A stretch of DNA of 64,000 bases from Orbilia blumenaviensis (lineage: Eukaryota > Ascomycota > Orbiliomycetes > Orbiliales > Orbiliaceae). The notes below the pieces were generated by a model. That model did not search any database, was not told the DNA's origin, and saw only the letters and a program-made list of their open reading frames with translations. Made by a program: the position numbers and the translations under genes. The first letter of the stretch is position 1, and every line of letters begins with the position of its first letter. The DNA lies in the NCBI GenBank assembly GCA_036872755.1, contig JAVHNS010000008.1, positions 682,001-746,000 on the forward strand. Reading direction: 5' to 3'. Shown piece by piece: positions 20,627 through 32,628 of the stretch.

Positions 20627-23618
20627 TCCAACAGATGTCCCAACATCGAGGCATCCCTAAACGCCGCACATGATCCCGTCCATAAACGGATGTTCTACCT
20701 TTGGGGAAACCAAGAAAAACAAACCCTCACATGCACGGTCGGTTAGTAGCCGGTGTTGACCAGAGGAGACCCGAAGAAAAGGGCTTTGGAATTTCAAAAG
20801 TGTTTTTTCTCCATTCCTAAAAAGATGAAGGGGAAAGAAGGGATTTGGAAAGAACAAGATGGAACAGAAAAAAGAAAGCAACAGCCCCCATGATGTCTTA
20901 CCACTTTTTAGGCGGCCTAAACGGCCTTTTTGCTACTAAACCACACACCATTTTTTCTCTAGCGCCCTAAAAACTACAATCCCTAAAACTGATAGTCTAA
21001 ATATACTACCTTGACTTCGCATCGACAAACCAGATCTCGACAACAACGACCGTTTTATCGTCTCGACTTGCTGGGGGTTGACGGGTTAGCCGTCGACGGG
21101 TTTACCCCTGATTACTGACAGTTTTTCTTTCCATTCCTTCCATGTCCTTTCCCGTTCTCCTTGGTTCCCTTTTTTGAAAAAATGAGAGAAAGAAGAAAAT
21201 TTCAAAGGGGCTTAAAAGCTTCGTTTCTTGACCTTGCTTTGGGTTTAATTCGGGGTATTTTCTAGAACTGGGGCGGTTATGCGCATTGAAATTATGAGAT
21301 ACGGAGTATGTTCCAACATAACATGAATATAACATCTGTCCATCAGTTTGTGACAGCGGGGGTTGGTGTTTGTGACATGTATGTCATAGTAAATATACAC
21401 CTGGTAGTATTATAATCGAATCCTTACTTCGAAAGGAAGGAAAGAAAAGGCCAGGGTATTCCGACGGTGCACGCCATAGGGTTAATCCCAAGTCCCAGGT
21501 GTTCAGCCGAAGATGTTGTTGTGATGTTGGTATGATGTTATGATTATGTTATATACAACAAACTCGTGGCGAGATCAATTTTTTCGATGTATAGGTAAGG
21601 TAAATGCCTTACAGGGAGATTTAGGAAGATGAATACTCACCTGAGGCTACAGTGATAGTCATCGATCGCGACGGAGCTCGCCTTAACCGATCTGATGGCC
21701 CGATCCCATCCATTAAAGAATTTCGGAGTTCGGGCCAAAGCTTGTAAAGAGATTTTTTAAATGTTAATTTTTCGCTTGCTGGTGATATCACGGAACGCTC
21801 ACTCCACCGACAAAAGAGCTATCTCCTCGGGAAATCCTTGAATCCTAGATCCTAGCTGCTAGCCGGTTAGCCCCGACTCTTTTTCTTTTTGGCCAAAAGC
21901 TCTCGGAGCTTCACGCAAATTCCAGAAAGAAAAGGAATGTAAGTACGATGACAGAAAATAATGACCAAGAACCCCTAAGAAAATTGCAAGAGAAGTCCAC
22001 GATACTTAGCGGCCTTTATTGAGCTGTACATTTCATCTATATGCCGGTTGAATTCACATCACCATAATCACCTAAGAAATCAATTAGAATACATCCAAAA
22101 GAAATCTCCATACACCCAATAAACGCATGACCCGTTGCCCCAACATGTTTCACCTGGGGAAGCTAGAGCTTTTGTGATGAAGTTATTGGTCAATGCTGTA
22201 AGACCTTCCCCATTTTCTCATAATTGAAAAGGGAAAAACCAAGTCAGTAGCTGGGAGCTAGGGGAGCTGGCAGGAGGGAAGAGTGAGGTGGAATTAAGCT
22301 CAGTTGATCCTTCACCCGCAAGGAGGGCCTGGGGGATGTGCCGGAATCCCTTGTCCCTCCAAGTTCCACGCCTGGTGGCAATAGTGTTATGCTTGCTTGC
22401 CTACAGGTCTACTGCCAATCTACTGGGTTTTTTTGCGGGAGAATCTTATGAATATCATGTAAATTGGGGAGCGCCGAAGCAATTCTCCACTTCAATTCCA
22501 TTCTTTTGAATCAACAAAACAAAGAAAACTAAGGTAGTAGTAATAGTAATAGTAGTATAGGTGTAACAAAAAAAATAGAAAGAAGATAACCATCCAGATT
22601 TCCAATGTTTTTCAAAAGTAGTACAAGCAACGATCAAGAGGCCGGCCAAACCAGTTCAAAAAACCATATGACACCCGCTAACGGAAACCCTTAATTTCCA
22701 ACGGTACACCCAAACGATATAGAAAAAACGGTAAAAAGGAAAAGAGGTGAGAAGATATACAGAAAGGTAGAGAATTAACAAGTCCCCGTGGATGACAAAC
22801 AAACAATAGTACCCAGATGAAGAAGCAAGCGCTCTGATGGTTTTCTTTCGATCTTTCGAATACTCCCTTGGTGCGATATAAAAAACGGAAAACTAGAGAA
22901 ACACCTTTGCCCGCCCGTCTGATCTCAACCGCCGAACGTATAAACGTAAACACCCAGACCAATGTCGCAAGAAAAAGGCTTTGTACACAAAAAAGAAAAA
23001 TGATAATGAGGTATCGCGTTAATACAATGGCGGAAACGAAGAAAAGGTGTAGTTTTTTTTGGTAGAAGGGTAGAATAGAAAGAAACTCCGGAAACAAAAC
23101 ATAGGAGATGTCAGACTCGATCTATTTCGCCGTTATTTTTTTGGAGGTAGTATAAGGAAAGAAAGTAAAGGAAAAGAAAAAAGGACACCCATGCCAGTTT
23201 CCAAAATTTCACTTCACACCTTAATCATCTCAAAATCAGATAAGTAGTGGAGGTGTGATGTGATATGTGAATGTGAAGAGCGAGGGGGGCGAAGTGGGGT
23301 GGTACTTGTCCTCGATCTCTCATATGTACACATGACTGAAGGGGTGTTGGAAAGTCGAGTTAAAGTGTATTAGGGTATGTAATCATCCACCGACAGAGCG
23401 TAGCGAACCAAAAGGGTATTGTTTTTTGTCAACGAGGGGGGTTGTTTGTTGTATAGTATAATGTTCCGTTAAAGCCATTTCATCCGGTGCCCGAGTAAAA
23501 CAAAGGAAGAAGAACTAGAAAGCAGAACTCCCAATTATGAAAAACCCAGAAAGCGTGAAGCAAAAGATGTATGTTGAAATTTACAATGCGAAGTTTAGTT
23601 TGATGATGTGAACACCAA

Positions 23619-24247
23619 CTACCATCGTCGGGAGGAGTTGGTGTGGTGATGAGGTCGCTGTGTCGGGTGAGGAATCATGTTTGGTGGGCTGGAGACACGC
23701 ATGCCAGTGTTGGGGTTAACGATGGGGATGGCATTACGGGTCCTCTGCGAAGCCTGCTGGACTTTCTGCTGGTGATGATGGTGATGGTGATAGTTGATGG
23801 GACCACCGAAGGAAGAGTGGGAGGAGAAAGAGTAGGAGGAGGAGGCGGAAGATGGTTGAATCTGGTGTTGCAGGGGAGAGCCGTTCGGGGACCCGCTCGA
23901 TAACGATGAGCGATCGGATCCGGAGTGGACGGATTGCAGCTGGAGGCACAGCAGGGTTAGCGAGGAGTTCCTAGCGAAGCCGAGAGTTTGTATCATTTGT
24001 TGGACATACCTCTTCCTCCGATAATAGTGCCGGGCAGAACTCTAGATCATCGTCCAGGTCAAAGGACCTCGCGGCCTCGTAACGGAAACGAGCGTTGAGT
24101 ACTAATGGACTCCGTTAGGTTCTGATTTGGAATATTGAAAAAGAGAATATGAAGACCCGACGTCGCCGAGTCTTATCCCCCGATGAGGGACGGGGTATGC
24201 TTACATGATCGTGTCTGAGCATGGAAGGAAGCGTAGGCGTACGACAT
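23619..24247 (-). CDS. Small conserved fungal protein with Ser-rich and poly-His segments
   Basis: Three exons. Exon 1 starts MSYAYASFHAQTRS and ends at GTAAGC. Exon 2 reads LLNARFRYEAARSFDLDDDL then EFCPALLSEEE. A third exon starts LQSVHSGSDRSSLSSGSPNG and continues SPLQHQIQPSSASSS. It then has a His tract (NYHHHHHHQQ), followed by RTRNAIPIVNPNTGMRVSSP and the end at 23619. Proteins with the FDLDDDLEFCPAL block and a TRNAIPIVNP block occur across Pezizomycotina; I know of no function. The ordered acidic block and the second block could be short interaction motifs in an otherwise disordered protein. The flanks are unusually long and pyrimidine-rich on the coding strand (24250-24850), as seen for strongly regulated fungal genes. 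Length about 150 aa. Confidence 0.7.
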
Positions 24248-26736
24248 GATGATTAATATGTATGTGTGATTTGTTTTGATAAGAGGTTTTACGGGTGAAT
24301 GTTGTCACTCTGTAGGATGCAAGGACAGATAGTGTTTTTGGTTAAGTATCAGAAAGAGGGACTTTTTTTCTGGGGGAGGGGAAGGGGGGGATGCGATGAG
24401 GTGGTTGTAGGAGGCGATTTTATTGATAAGTGAGGTTGAGAAGGTTTTGGCAGGAGAGTTCGCAGGAGAAAGCGAAAGGAGATTGGATTTGATTATGCGA
24501 CGGATTTAGAAAGGGGAGGAGGGAAAGAGTTCAGAGAGGGAAGAGTACAGGGGGGAGTTTGCGTTGTGTGTTGTGTGTTGTGTTGTTATTGTTTTCTTGG
24601 GGTGTATTTTGTTGGGCGGCTCGAGACGAGAAAGAGATAAAGGTGAAGATGATGAGATGAAGATAATTAGTTTGTGTATAATATAGCGGATCTAGAAGAA
24701 TTTCTATCTGTCGATGAGGGGCGAAGATAGATAGCGAGATAGATAGACCGAAGAGATGAGAGGGAACAGAGATAAAAAGGTGGTTGGGATGCTTGTGTGT
24801 CGGGGGAGGCACGGAGGTTTTGACTTCAGGTTGGCAAAAAAGTAATAAGTAAAGGGGATGGATGGATGGATGCGAGCGAGAGATGCTGGGATTAAACTAC
24901 GACGGCAATGCGACTGTGGGAAAGGGAAGAAGAGGACTCAGACTCGGAGCTGAGGCAGGAAGCGGACGGCGCACAGGTTTTATTCTGTCCTGCCCAGCCT
25001 GGCGCCGGCCGGGGTGGGCTAGCCAGTTAGCCCCCCAGCCTGTTCCTGTCCTGGTCTGGTGGGTGTCCAGACATGTCGTTCCATCAGCCAGTCTCGCCCG
25101 CTGTTGGGGGTGTTTTGAGCTGCTTCTGGCTCTGGCCTGTCTCCAGTATGTACCTGCTGTCTCTCTAGGCGACCCACGAATGCTCGTCCGCTGGTTAATA
25201 CCTGGCTGCATGGAGAATTCAGAGGAATGGGCCCAATTCCTATTCTCAAACTAGTCCTGCAGCAATACACCCGTACTATACTCTATAAGTACATACAATA
25301 AAAGATAGATGAGCAGGAAAAAAAGAAAAAAAACTATGGCAAAAAAGGCAAAAAAGTGGGAAAATATGAGAACGAAAATCGATGAAAGGGTCTGTCCACA
25401 CGGCGCCCTGGCTGGTTGGCTTGGATGGGTCTGGGTAAATTGGGAACTGTAGTGGCTAGGCATGGTCAGATTCCGGTCGATCGATATATCATAGCTTTCC
25501 GGTACTTCCCTTCAGATCCATCGTCCGTAGACACTTCTCCAGAATCTGGCTCTCTGCATGTACATCTCCTTCTGCACATCCGATTCTGGCGGATGGGTCA
25601 GGCAACGTTTAGCGCTGCTCAAGCACCGAATTAACAGGGGTGATGCTAGCTGGGGACATGGGACCCGCCCTCCAACTTTCTCTCCCGGTGGCTGTATCTG
25701 ATACATAACGTCTACCCCGCGCTGACTCCTCGCCATAGGTATCGTGGCAGGCCTTCCAGCAGGTTTTTCAGGCTTTCTCGCCTCTTCCACTCTGCCAGAT
25801 TCTATGACCCATCAGGTATTCCGCTGGTACAATGTACAAGTACCCGCATTTCCACGCAGAGGCCTGCTCGCAATGATGCACCACTCCTGCAGCATGACAA
25901 TCATGGTACGAAACTAGTACTGGTACGGAACTAAAGGTTTGCTCTGGACTAGGAAAAAATTCTTTTTGGGGAAGGTCTGGGTAAAATTCTCAGGGAGAAG
26001 GGGGCAAAGGGGTGTGCTATCCCCTCCGTGATTGGCCAATCACCGGGCTCTGCAGAGGCTTGGCGCATTAGCTCGCAATGCAGCAAGAAATAGGTCCGGC
26101 GCCGGTCATTTGGCCAACTGTAAAATCGGACTAGTGCTCGGTCTGTCCTGCCCTGTCGATACGGCCTTGACGATGATTATATCATATGTTGGTGTGGCCT
26201 GTGAGTGGCGAAGTCGAAGCTTGATAAAATCCGGAGTGCACCGCCTGTCCCCGACCAGGGTTTGCTATCAAATACCAGCTGGGAATAATTTTTATGTAAG
26301 GCCCCCATCAAACTGGCCCCCTTTGCAATCCCTAATATCACCCCTTCTGTCTGTCAGTCGTTAGCGAAGAGGGTCTAAAAACCACAGGAAATAAGCTTCT
26401 TTCAGATAGACGTTTGTTGTGCGTCAAGTTGCGTGACAGGTAAGCGGTCGACGCCAAGGGTCGTTGTTCGTTGGCAAAAATGAATTCCTGCCACCGCAGG
26501 AATGTACATGTACACCTGTTACACATCAAAGGGAGATCCACACCGTTCAAATCAGGCTAGTCGAGACGAGATGGCAGGTCGCCACCTGACCAAGCATCTT
26601 ATGCATGATCCAGATATCGATGCTGTTCGGTGAAGAAGCGACTTGAAGGACAAACAGTTCCAGAGTCTGACTGCTTGCAGCCCGGTCCGAGTGTCCAAGC
26701 GATTGCGACTCGCCTCTGAAGCGATAGTTGAGGCGA
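24248..26736. other. Long upstream and intergenic region
   Basis: From 24250 to about 24850 the minus strand is strongly CT-rich, with GT/TG and GATA-rich short repeats, and is probably promoter and 5' leader of the gene ending at 24247. A short GGAT repeat lies at 24857-24872. From 24860 to 26730 the sequence is more GC-rich, with frames on both strands that lack motifs and look like chance. No RNA gene was recognised. Confidence 0.4.
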
Positions 26737-27864
26737 CTATGATAGCTGACGCCCCCTGATCAATCTGGCAACGCTCTCCCTGCACACTTTATCCGTCCAT
26801 GTTTCCCAAGCATCATATAGAGAGATCATTTCCTGCGTGCATTCGATTATGGCCTCCATCTCAACACCTGATTCCGCAAACCATTCACTTATCTGAGACA
26901 GTCTCGCGCTGCTGGGGTTCGGGGGGTTATTGGATGCCGCGGATACGGCAACACTCTGGCCTACCGACGGTTGAACGATGCTACCACCCGCTCCCGCAGC
27001 GGTGCCCATATTTAATGCTGTGGAACCGGAGGCGTTCAAATTTGCCTGCGTATGTATTGCAGGTCGGACAAACACCGCCAGGAATATAGCAGTAAATGCG
27101 ATGGTGTGTGGCGGATAAAGTAATATCAAGTCGGTAATATAGGAATCATTTAGAAAAGACCATGCGGCCATTACCTCGTCTGGTGACAACTTTAATGGGA
27201 CTTGAACCTCCATTAACGTTCGGTAAGGGTGGTGAACGATCAGATAAGAGTTTAATTCTGATATCAGGTGGAATTCACATTCCGCGAGCTTGGCTATATC
27301 CGTTGGAATAAACTCTACGGGCTAGGTCAGCATAACGTTCGAATAAAGTTCGGAGGCCAGCCAGCCACGCGAGTAACGCAGTCTGGGGATTAATTGTAAT
27401 ACCCTGAAACAGAGTTCTTGCTTCATTTACCACGCTTCTAATGTGCTGTGGGCATTCCTCCATCTTGCAGGCCAGGTAGACGCATGTTGACAACATGAGA
27501 TAAGGGTTCGTGTCCCGTATCGAAACCTTGAGGTAGAATCTTTTGAGATATGTTTCCGCCGTCGCTAGAGGCTGTTGTCTAAGCTGAAGACGACGAGCTA
27601 AACGTTGTAGACCTGTATGATTCTCCGACTCTGAGTTCTAAAGTGTCTGGAATGAAGATATGCCGCCATATATACACGGTGGCTGGAGGCTGACTTACAG
27701 TTATGAAAGTACAACTGTAATTGTTTATGGTCGGGGAGCGGATATACAAGGCCCAGGCCTTTGGTGGTATCCTCCTCATCGAGACCTCTTCGCATATCTG
27801 CAATCTTGTCCCGGGTGAGCTGCCAGTGGGCTCTTTGGGTGGATGTCCAGAAGTTTGCGGCCAT
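26737..27864 (-). CDS. SSN8: Cyclin C, Mediator kinase-module cyclin (Srb11/Ssn8)
   Basis: Partner of Cdk8 (Srb10) in the Mediator kinase module, which controls RNA polymerase II transcription. The start is [20 protein letters not shown]; an upstream in-frame Met three codons earlier is less like the family. Exon 1 ends in QLQLYFHN. Intron 1 (GTAAGT..ACAG) restores a Cys codon and leads to [20 protein letters not shown], then [20 protein letters not shown] and [16 protein letters not shown], all cyclin-box landmarks. A second intron after NEARTLFQ leads to [20 protein letters not shown] and [10 protein letters not shown]. The second cyclin fold ends near [21 protein letters not shown] low-complexity insert (about 60 aa of A, G, N, S) precedes [20 protein letters not shown] and the end RLIRGRQLS. 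The introns are needed for frame and fit the family. Confidence 0.88.
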
Positions 27865-28795
27865 TTTTAACACTGAGGGGTCAAGATGCCCCGTAACGTC
27901 CTATTCAGGGTAGAAGCCTAGTAAGGTAGCTGTAAAGATCCGTATATATGGGTATTCTTGTATATATTGGTATGGTATAGGAATCGGTATGTCCTACGCG
28001 CCAGTCGCGACTTGGTCGGCAGCTTCCACCAGGCGTGGATGTTGGTCTAGTTAGTTGGTTTAAGATAACCCTATACCATCTTTAATTCGTCATGTTTGTT
28101 CTCGTCCGAAATTATACCGGAGTAAGGGTTGAATGCTGTTGTTCGACGCAAGGATGGTAGGCCGAGGATCAAGTATATATGTTATGAGGTGGATGAAGGG
28201 TTATTGGCGATAGTCGCTTCGGCTTGGCCCTGCACCTAAGACATTAAGCCGGGTTCGACCAGTTGCGCCGCGTTGTCGGATCAAGTATGATATCACACGA
28301 GAAAGCCAGCTGGGCGTCGAACGTTTGAACCTCCATTATCCTGCAGGTATCCATCAGATATCGACCATTCCGAGATTTCCTAGAACAACACTCGACCATT
28401 TCGTACTGATCACTCCCCTCGCGACGAATCTCGAAAGCTATCGGTGACTTTGACGACATACACCTCCGCTTCGGCTCGGGTTCCGTCATACAATTGGCTT
28501 TAGAATTCGAACCTCTTAAGTTTAGGTCGACCTACAACATTCAGCTCCTCCACCGACTTTATTTACATCTAACTACCCGTATCACCGTCATATGCGCACG
28601 CCTTTCCCACGAGGGAACCACGAGCCGTATCTGCCGCTGCCCACGTTGTCTCAGAAGCGTTTACCCATCCAGGCGGGGCTCGACTAAAAGTAAGCGACAA
28701 CGACGGAGCACGCGAAATGCCACCGTAACCTGGCGAAATAACCCTCCTCCCCCGAACATTATATCTCGATAACTCCCTCCGGGCGGCCGATCCTC
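27865..28795. other. Divergent intergenic region between cyclin C and SAL1
   Basis: About 930 bp serving as the shared upstream region of two divergent genes. An 81-codon minus-strand frame at 28244-28489 (starts MTEPEPKRRCMSSKSPIAFE) has no family match that I know. I leave it as unproven. Confidence 0.4.
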
Positions 28796-30962
28796 ATGAC
28801 GAACAATGGAGAGGAAGAACCGGAGCGAGCCAGGCGGGCGCGCTTGCTCAGGCTCTTCGAGACTCTGGATACCAACCAAGAGGGCCAATTGGGCCTCGAG
28901 GGTCTAAGAAACGGTTTAAAGAGAATCAACCACCGTATGTCATTCGCAGTCAAATAGATCAATCAACACCCCGAGTGTCATGTCTCCTGGGGGGATACTT
29001 AGAGGAACCAGACGGCTGACGACCCACCTTCTCGCTTTTTCCCTATTCGAATAGCTCTCCAAAATGCCGATAAAATGCTACAAGATTTGATGGATATTTG
29101 CGATACCAGTGGCGATGGGTTTATCCAGTTTGATGAATTTGTGGCGTTTATGGAAGCGACGGAACAGCACCTGAGAGGTCTGTTCAATGCTATCGATAGG
29201 GATAAGAATGGGCAGCTTGATCGCTCAGAATTGGCGCACGCTTTGGAGAGCAATGGAATAATAGTCGAACCGAATAAGCTACAGGCATTTTTTGATCGCT
29301 TGGATAAGAATAACGATGGACAGATTACCTTTGAAGAGTGGAGGTAAGCTAGGCTGGATAAAGTCTATCTGATAAGCGATATGGGCATAGAGGCTAATTT
29401 TGATGGGGTATCGCGAAGAGATTTTCTCGTTTTTATCCCGCAGTTTGGGGAAGACGGTGTGGACCCGGGAATGAGGGCCATATACTCGTATTATCTTGCA
29501 ACTGTGAATGTCAACCCAGAAGGTATTCTTCCTTAATCCCCATTTTCATCTGTCTTCCTCGACATTGCGATATTACCACACAACAAAATTTTTTGTCAAT
29601 CTCCACAAGCCAATGTTTACGGTCAACACCATCATCAATATTATTTCCATCACACAATGCTACGACGATTCGGATGAATAGAGATGGAGTTATTGAGGGC
29701 ATCGCTGATCAGTCGATTCATTCGCCTAGGCGATGTTACTCTGAACGATGATTTGTTTGAGAGCATAGGTAAGTATATGTCGTATTACAACGGTTATGCA
29801 CCTAGTTGGGCTTTTTTCGGTCACCTACTTATATGATTATAGGGTTCTTTCTCGCTGGCGGCGCAGCTGGCGTAGTTTCAAGAACAGCGACAGCCCCCTT
29901 TGACCGTTTGAAGGTCTACCTTATTGCCCAGACAGATGTCGGCCAAGCCAAGGAAGCAGCCAAAGCTGCAGCGGTGAAAGGCGAGGTCGGACAGCTTGCA
30001 AAGACGGCCACGAGGCCGATGAGAGACGCTATTCGAGCTCTCTGGAATGCCGGAGGCATAAGGTCTTTTTTTGCAGGCAATGGCCTCAATGTTGTGAAAG
30101 TTCTACCGGAGAGCGCCATCAAGTTTGGATCGTTTGAGGTTTGAATGCTATGGATAGACTGAAATATCCAGCAGACGGCGGCTAACATAAGGAACAATGC
30201 AGGCCGCAAAACGTCTATTTGCTCGGCTTGAGGGCTCCGATGACCCAAAGCACATTTCAGGCGGCTCGAGGTTTCTTGCTGGGGGTGTCGGCGGCGTGGT
30301 TAGTCAACTCGCCGTCTACCCCATTGACACCCTGAAATTGTGAGTCCCCCGCCAATTTTCCGAAATGCTACTCCAAGCTAATTGACATAGTCGGATGCAA
30401 TGTGAGATGGTTGCTGGCGGCCCGCGTGGAAACCAGCTCATTGCCGCGACCGCCAGGAAGCTTTGGAGGACCGGTGGGTTTTACCGCGGTCTGCCCCTCG
30501 GCCTTGTTGGAATCTTCCCATACTCGGCGATTGACCTTGGCACATTTGAGTGGATGAAACGCTCATACATCACAGCCAGGTCGAAGACCCTGGGGATTAG
30601 GGAGGAGGACTTCCAGATGTCTAATTTCGTCGTTTTGGCGATAGGCGCTACATCCGGTAGTGTCGGAGCTAGTATCGTCTACCCAATAAACCTGCTAAGG
30701 ACGAGATTACAGGCACAGGGGACTGCCCAACACCCACAAACCTATACAGGTATGTGGGATGTTACGTCGAGGACGCTGAAGCAAGAGGGAGTGAAGGGGC
30801 TGTTTAAGGGCCTAACGCCCAATTTGATGAAGGTCGTCCCGGCGGTTTCAATTGTGCGTCGCCATCCAAACCCTCTCTCTTTCTTGATATGCAAGCTAAC
30901 AGCAAACTCTTTAGTCATATTTGGTCTACGAAAATTCCAAGCAACTTATGGGTCTCAGATAA
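28796..30962 (+). CDS. SAL1: Calcium-regulated mitochondrial ATP-Mg/Pi carrier (SCaMC/Sal1 type)
   Basis: Inner-membrane carrier exchanging ATP-Mg for phosphate, gated by calcium through N-terminal EF-hands. Exon 1 starts MTNNGEEEPERARRARLLRL and holds a weak first EF-hand (DTNQEGQLGLEG). Exon 2 (29055-29343) holds three more: DTSGDGFIQFDE, DRDKNGQLDRSE and DKNNDGQITFEE. Two short exons follow (..DFLVFIPQFGED.., then GDVTLNDDLFESIG). The carrier domain then begins FFLAGGAAGVVSRTATAPFD. Its three repeats show PFDRLK, PIDTLK and PINLLR, with the matrix-side signatures close by. The last intron (GTGCGT..TTTAG) gives the end SYLVYENSKQLMGLR at 30962. The linker between EF-hands and the first carrier helix is short. 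Divergent from cyclin C, convergent with REV7. Confidence 0.9.
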
Positions 30963-31377
30963 AGGGCTAAGGATTTTGGTTTTACGTTTAGACGTGGGTT
31001 AGAACACGCATGCATGTACATATTATTTTGTGACGTGCTGCCGATTGCATGCTTTTTACGATAACTTACTGAGCGATTTTGTTTCTTACGAATATGACGA
31101 TGAGTGTGCCCTGTGCATCTAGAGTATACGCAGTTCCTTCTCAAGAGCTCCAATTCTTTTCAAGAGCTCCTAGAACCCCGTGTCAACATGTTCTGCTATT
31201 TTCCGATAACACTCCTGGCCTTATGATGCGAATAGGAAACACGTTATGCCTGTTGTCTCAACGAGCGACATTCAGCTCTTCAACTACGGCAGGTTCCGAA
31301 TATGTTGCAGATTAACTTAGAAACCCGTTGCATCACGAGTTACAATGCTTCAGATTACGAGATCATCATGAGTAATC

Positions 31378-32162
31378 TTAGGAAGTATCACCAGATCTAT
31401 TTCCCGCCATGTCTTTGTTGCCCTCCGATTCCTCTATCCATGTTTCGAGTGCTAGAGGGCCCATGATCAAGCTGCGTACCGGTATTGTCCGATTTGTATC
31501 TCTTGTTTTCAAAGCACTTTCTCTTCTCCCACGAGGCGTATCGCCTTCCTGATACTCGGAAGCTATCCATACCGGTGGGTTCTAAAAATGTCAAGATCAG
31601 CATCATGCGCATAGGTTTCACCTCAACTTAACCTATTCCGACATACCCCCTCTGGTGCCGTCGCCTCCTTCTTCAGCTCCATCGACACTGAAAACGTGCA
31701 ATCCTTCGGCAACTTCCCCAACTTCGCGGTGGAATATGATAATTTTGTCAGAACTGCCCTCATTTGCTCTTCTAGGTCGGGGAGCGAGTCTACCGCCCGT
31801 TCATTCCCGTCTTCATCCGTCATGACAAGCGGCGAATGTACATCCGGAGGGTCGACAACCGGAAAGCGCGATACATCAAATACGAATCTTTCGAGTGGTT
31901 TGTTTGTTCTCGAAACGATATTGACGGCGACAATATCGACCGCGCATTTCATTAACTCTTCGGCGCAGGCATCGACGGCTTCCTGGATCCATTGGCAGAC
32001 AAGCGGATGGCGGGCCTGTCGGACTGGGTGGTTGTATTTACGGGCAGCGATAAAGAGGGTCGAAGGGTAGATTTCGCGCTCATAGAGGATAGTATGAATG
32101 CTAACGAGGAGGAAGTCGGTAAATGAAGTGACAAGGTTGGCGTAGGTGTCTATGGGCGGCAT
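31378..32162 (-). CDS. REV7: HORMA-domain protein Rev7 / Mad2B (polymerase zeta subunit)
   Basis: Accessory subunit of translesion DNA polymerase zeta, also a checkpoint adaptor. Exon 1 starts MPPIDTYANLVTSFTDFLLV and continues IHTILYEREIYPSTLFIAAR, then YNHPVRQARHPLVCQWI; these are the HORMA N-terminal landmarks. The middle includes FVFDVSRFPVV and DLEEQMRAVLTKLSYSTAKL, then CTFSVSMELKKEATAPEG. Exon 1 stops at GTATGT. After a short intron the frame resumes NPPVWIASEYQEGDTPRGRR, then TIPVRSLIMGPLALETWIEE and a stop at 31378. The last segment matches the HORMA seat-belt region (VRS...GPL.LE.WIEE), and this decided the frame. About 245 aa, a normal length. It shares a 466 bp divergent promoter region with KAP114. 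Confidence 0.86.
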
Positions 32163-32628
32163 ATTGGCTATTGGTGTAAGCCTGGCGACTCATTCAAATA
32201 CCTTGTTTTGGCCGTAGCGGTAGACAAGTCAGTATGTAATGCGACTACATGATCGCAGGACGATAATTAAGCCGACTCCTAATGGAGACTCATCTGTCGA
32301 GATAGGTGCAGTCGTGAGTCTGTGGAACAGAACAAGGGTGGGGCTGAACGTGGAGGGGTAATCCGCTCAAACGCGTTCTCCACTGTAAATCTGGTATCGC
32401 GAAACCTCACTAACGACATTCCACACCCCACCAACTCGACCAATCATCCACCACGACCCTCATCCTCGTCAATTGGGGAGCCCCGTTCCATTCATTACGT
32501 TATTTCCAAGTCCCTACCGAAACTAGAATCCGCTGAGAGGTCTTCAAGGGCCCTCATACGGCTGCATTCCTGAGAACTGGTTGGATTCGTTCACGCCTAG
32601 CCTTTTTAGTGTTTGATCTCGGGTCGCA
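32163..32628. other. Divergent promoter region of REV7 and KAP114
   Basis: 466 bp between two divergent start codons. A plus-strand frame at 32322-32573 is unlike any known protein. I see no further structure. Confidence 0.4.

Larger units (their letters stand above)
18214..23618. other. 5.4 kb gene-poor region
   Basis: No gene that I can support. It contains a T20+ tract near 18247-18265, a run of about 27 A at about 20600-20626, and only short frames. A minus-strand frame at 18595-18780 (starting MRFRHLAIQKAFQMMPGNRA) and plus-strand frames at 18893-19275 have no known motif. From about 22700 to 23600 the sequence is 3' of the next minus-strand gene and may be a long 3' UTR. Confidence 0.45.

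Noticed and set aside
24897..25211. 104-codon minus-strand frame in GC-rich sequence
   Set aside because: Low-order composition and no family motif; GC-rich DNA gives long chance frames.
28244..28489. 81-codon minus-strand frame between cyclin C and SAL1
   Set aside because: No family match and it lies in a shared promoter region; transcript evidence would be needed.
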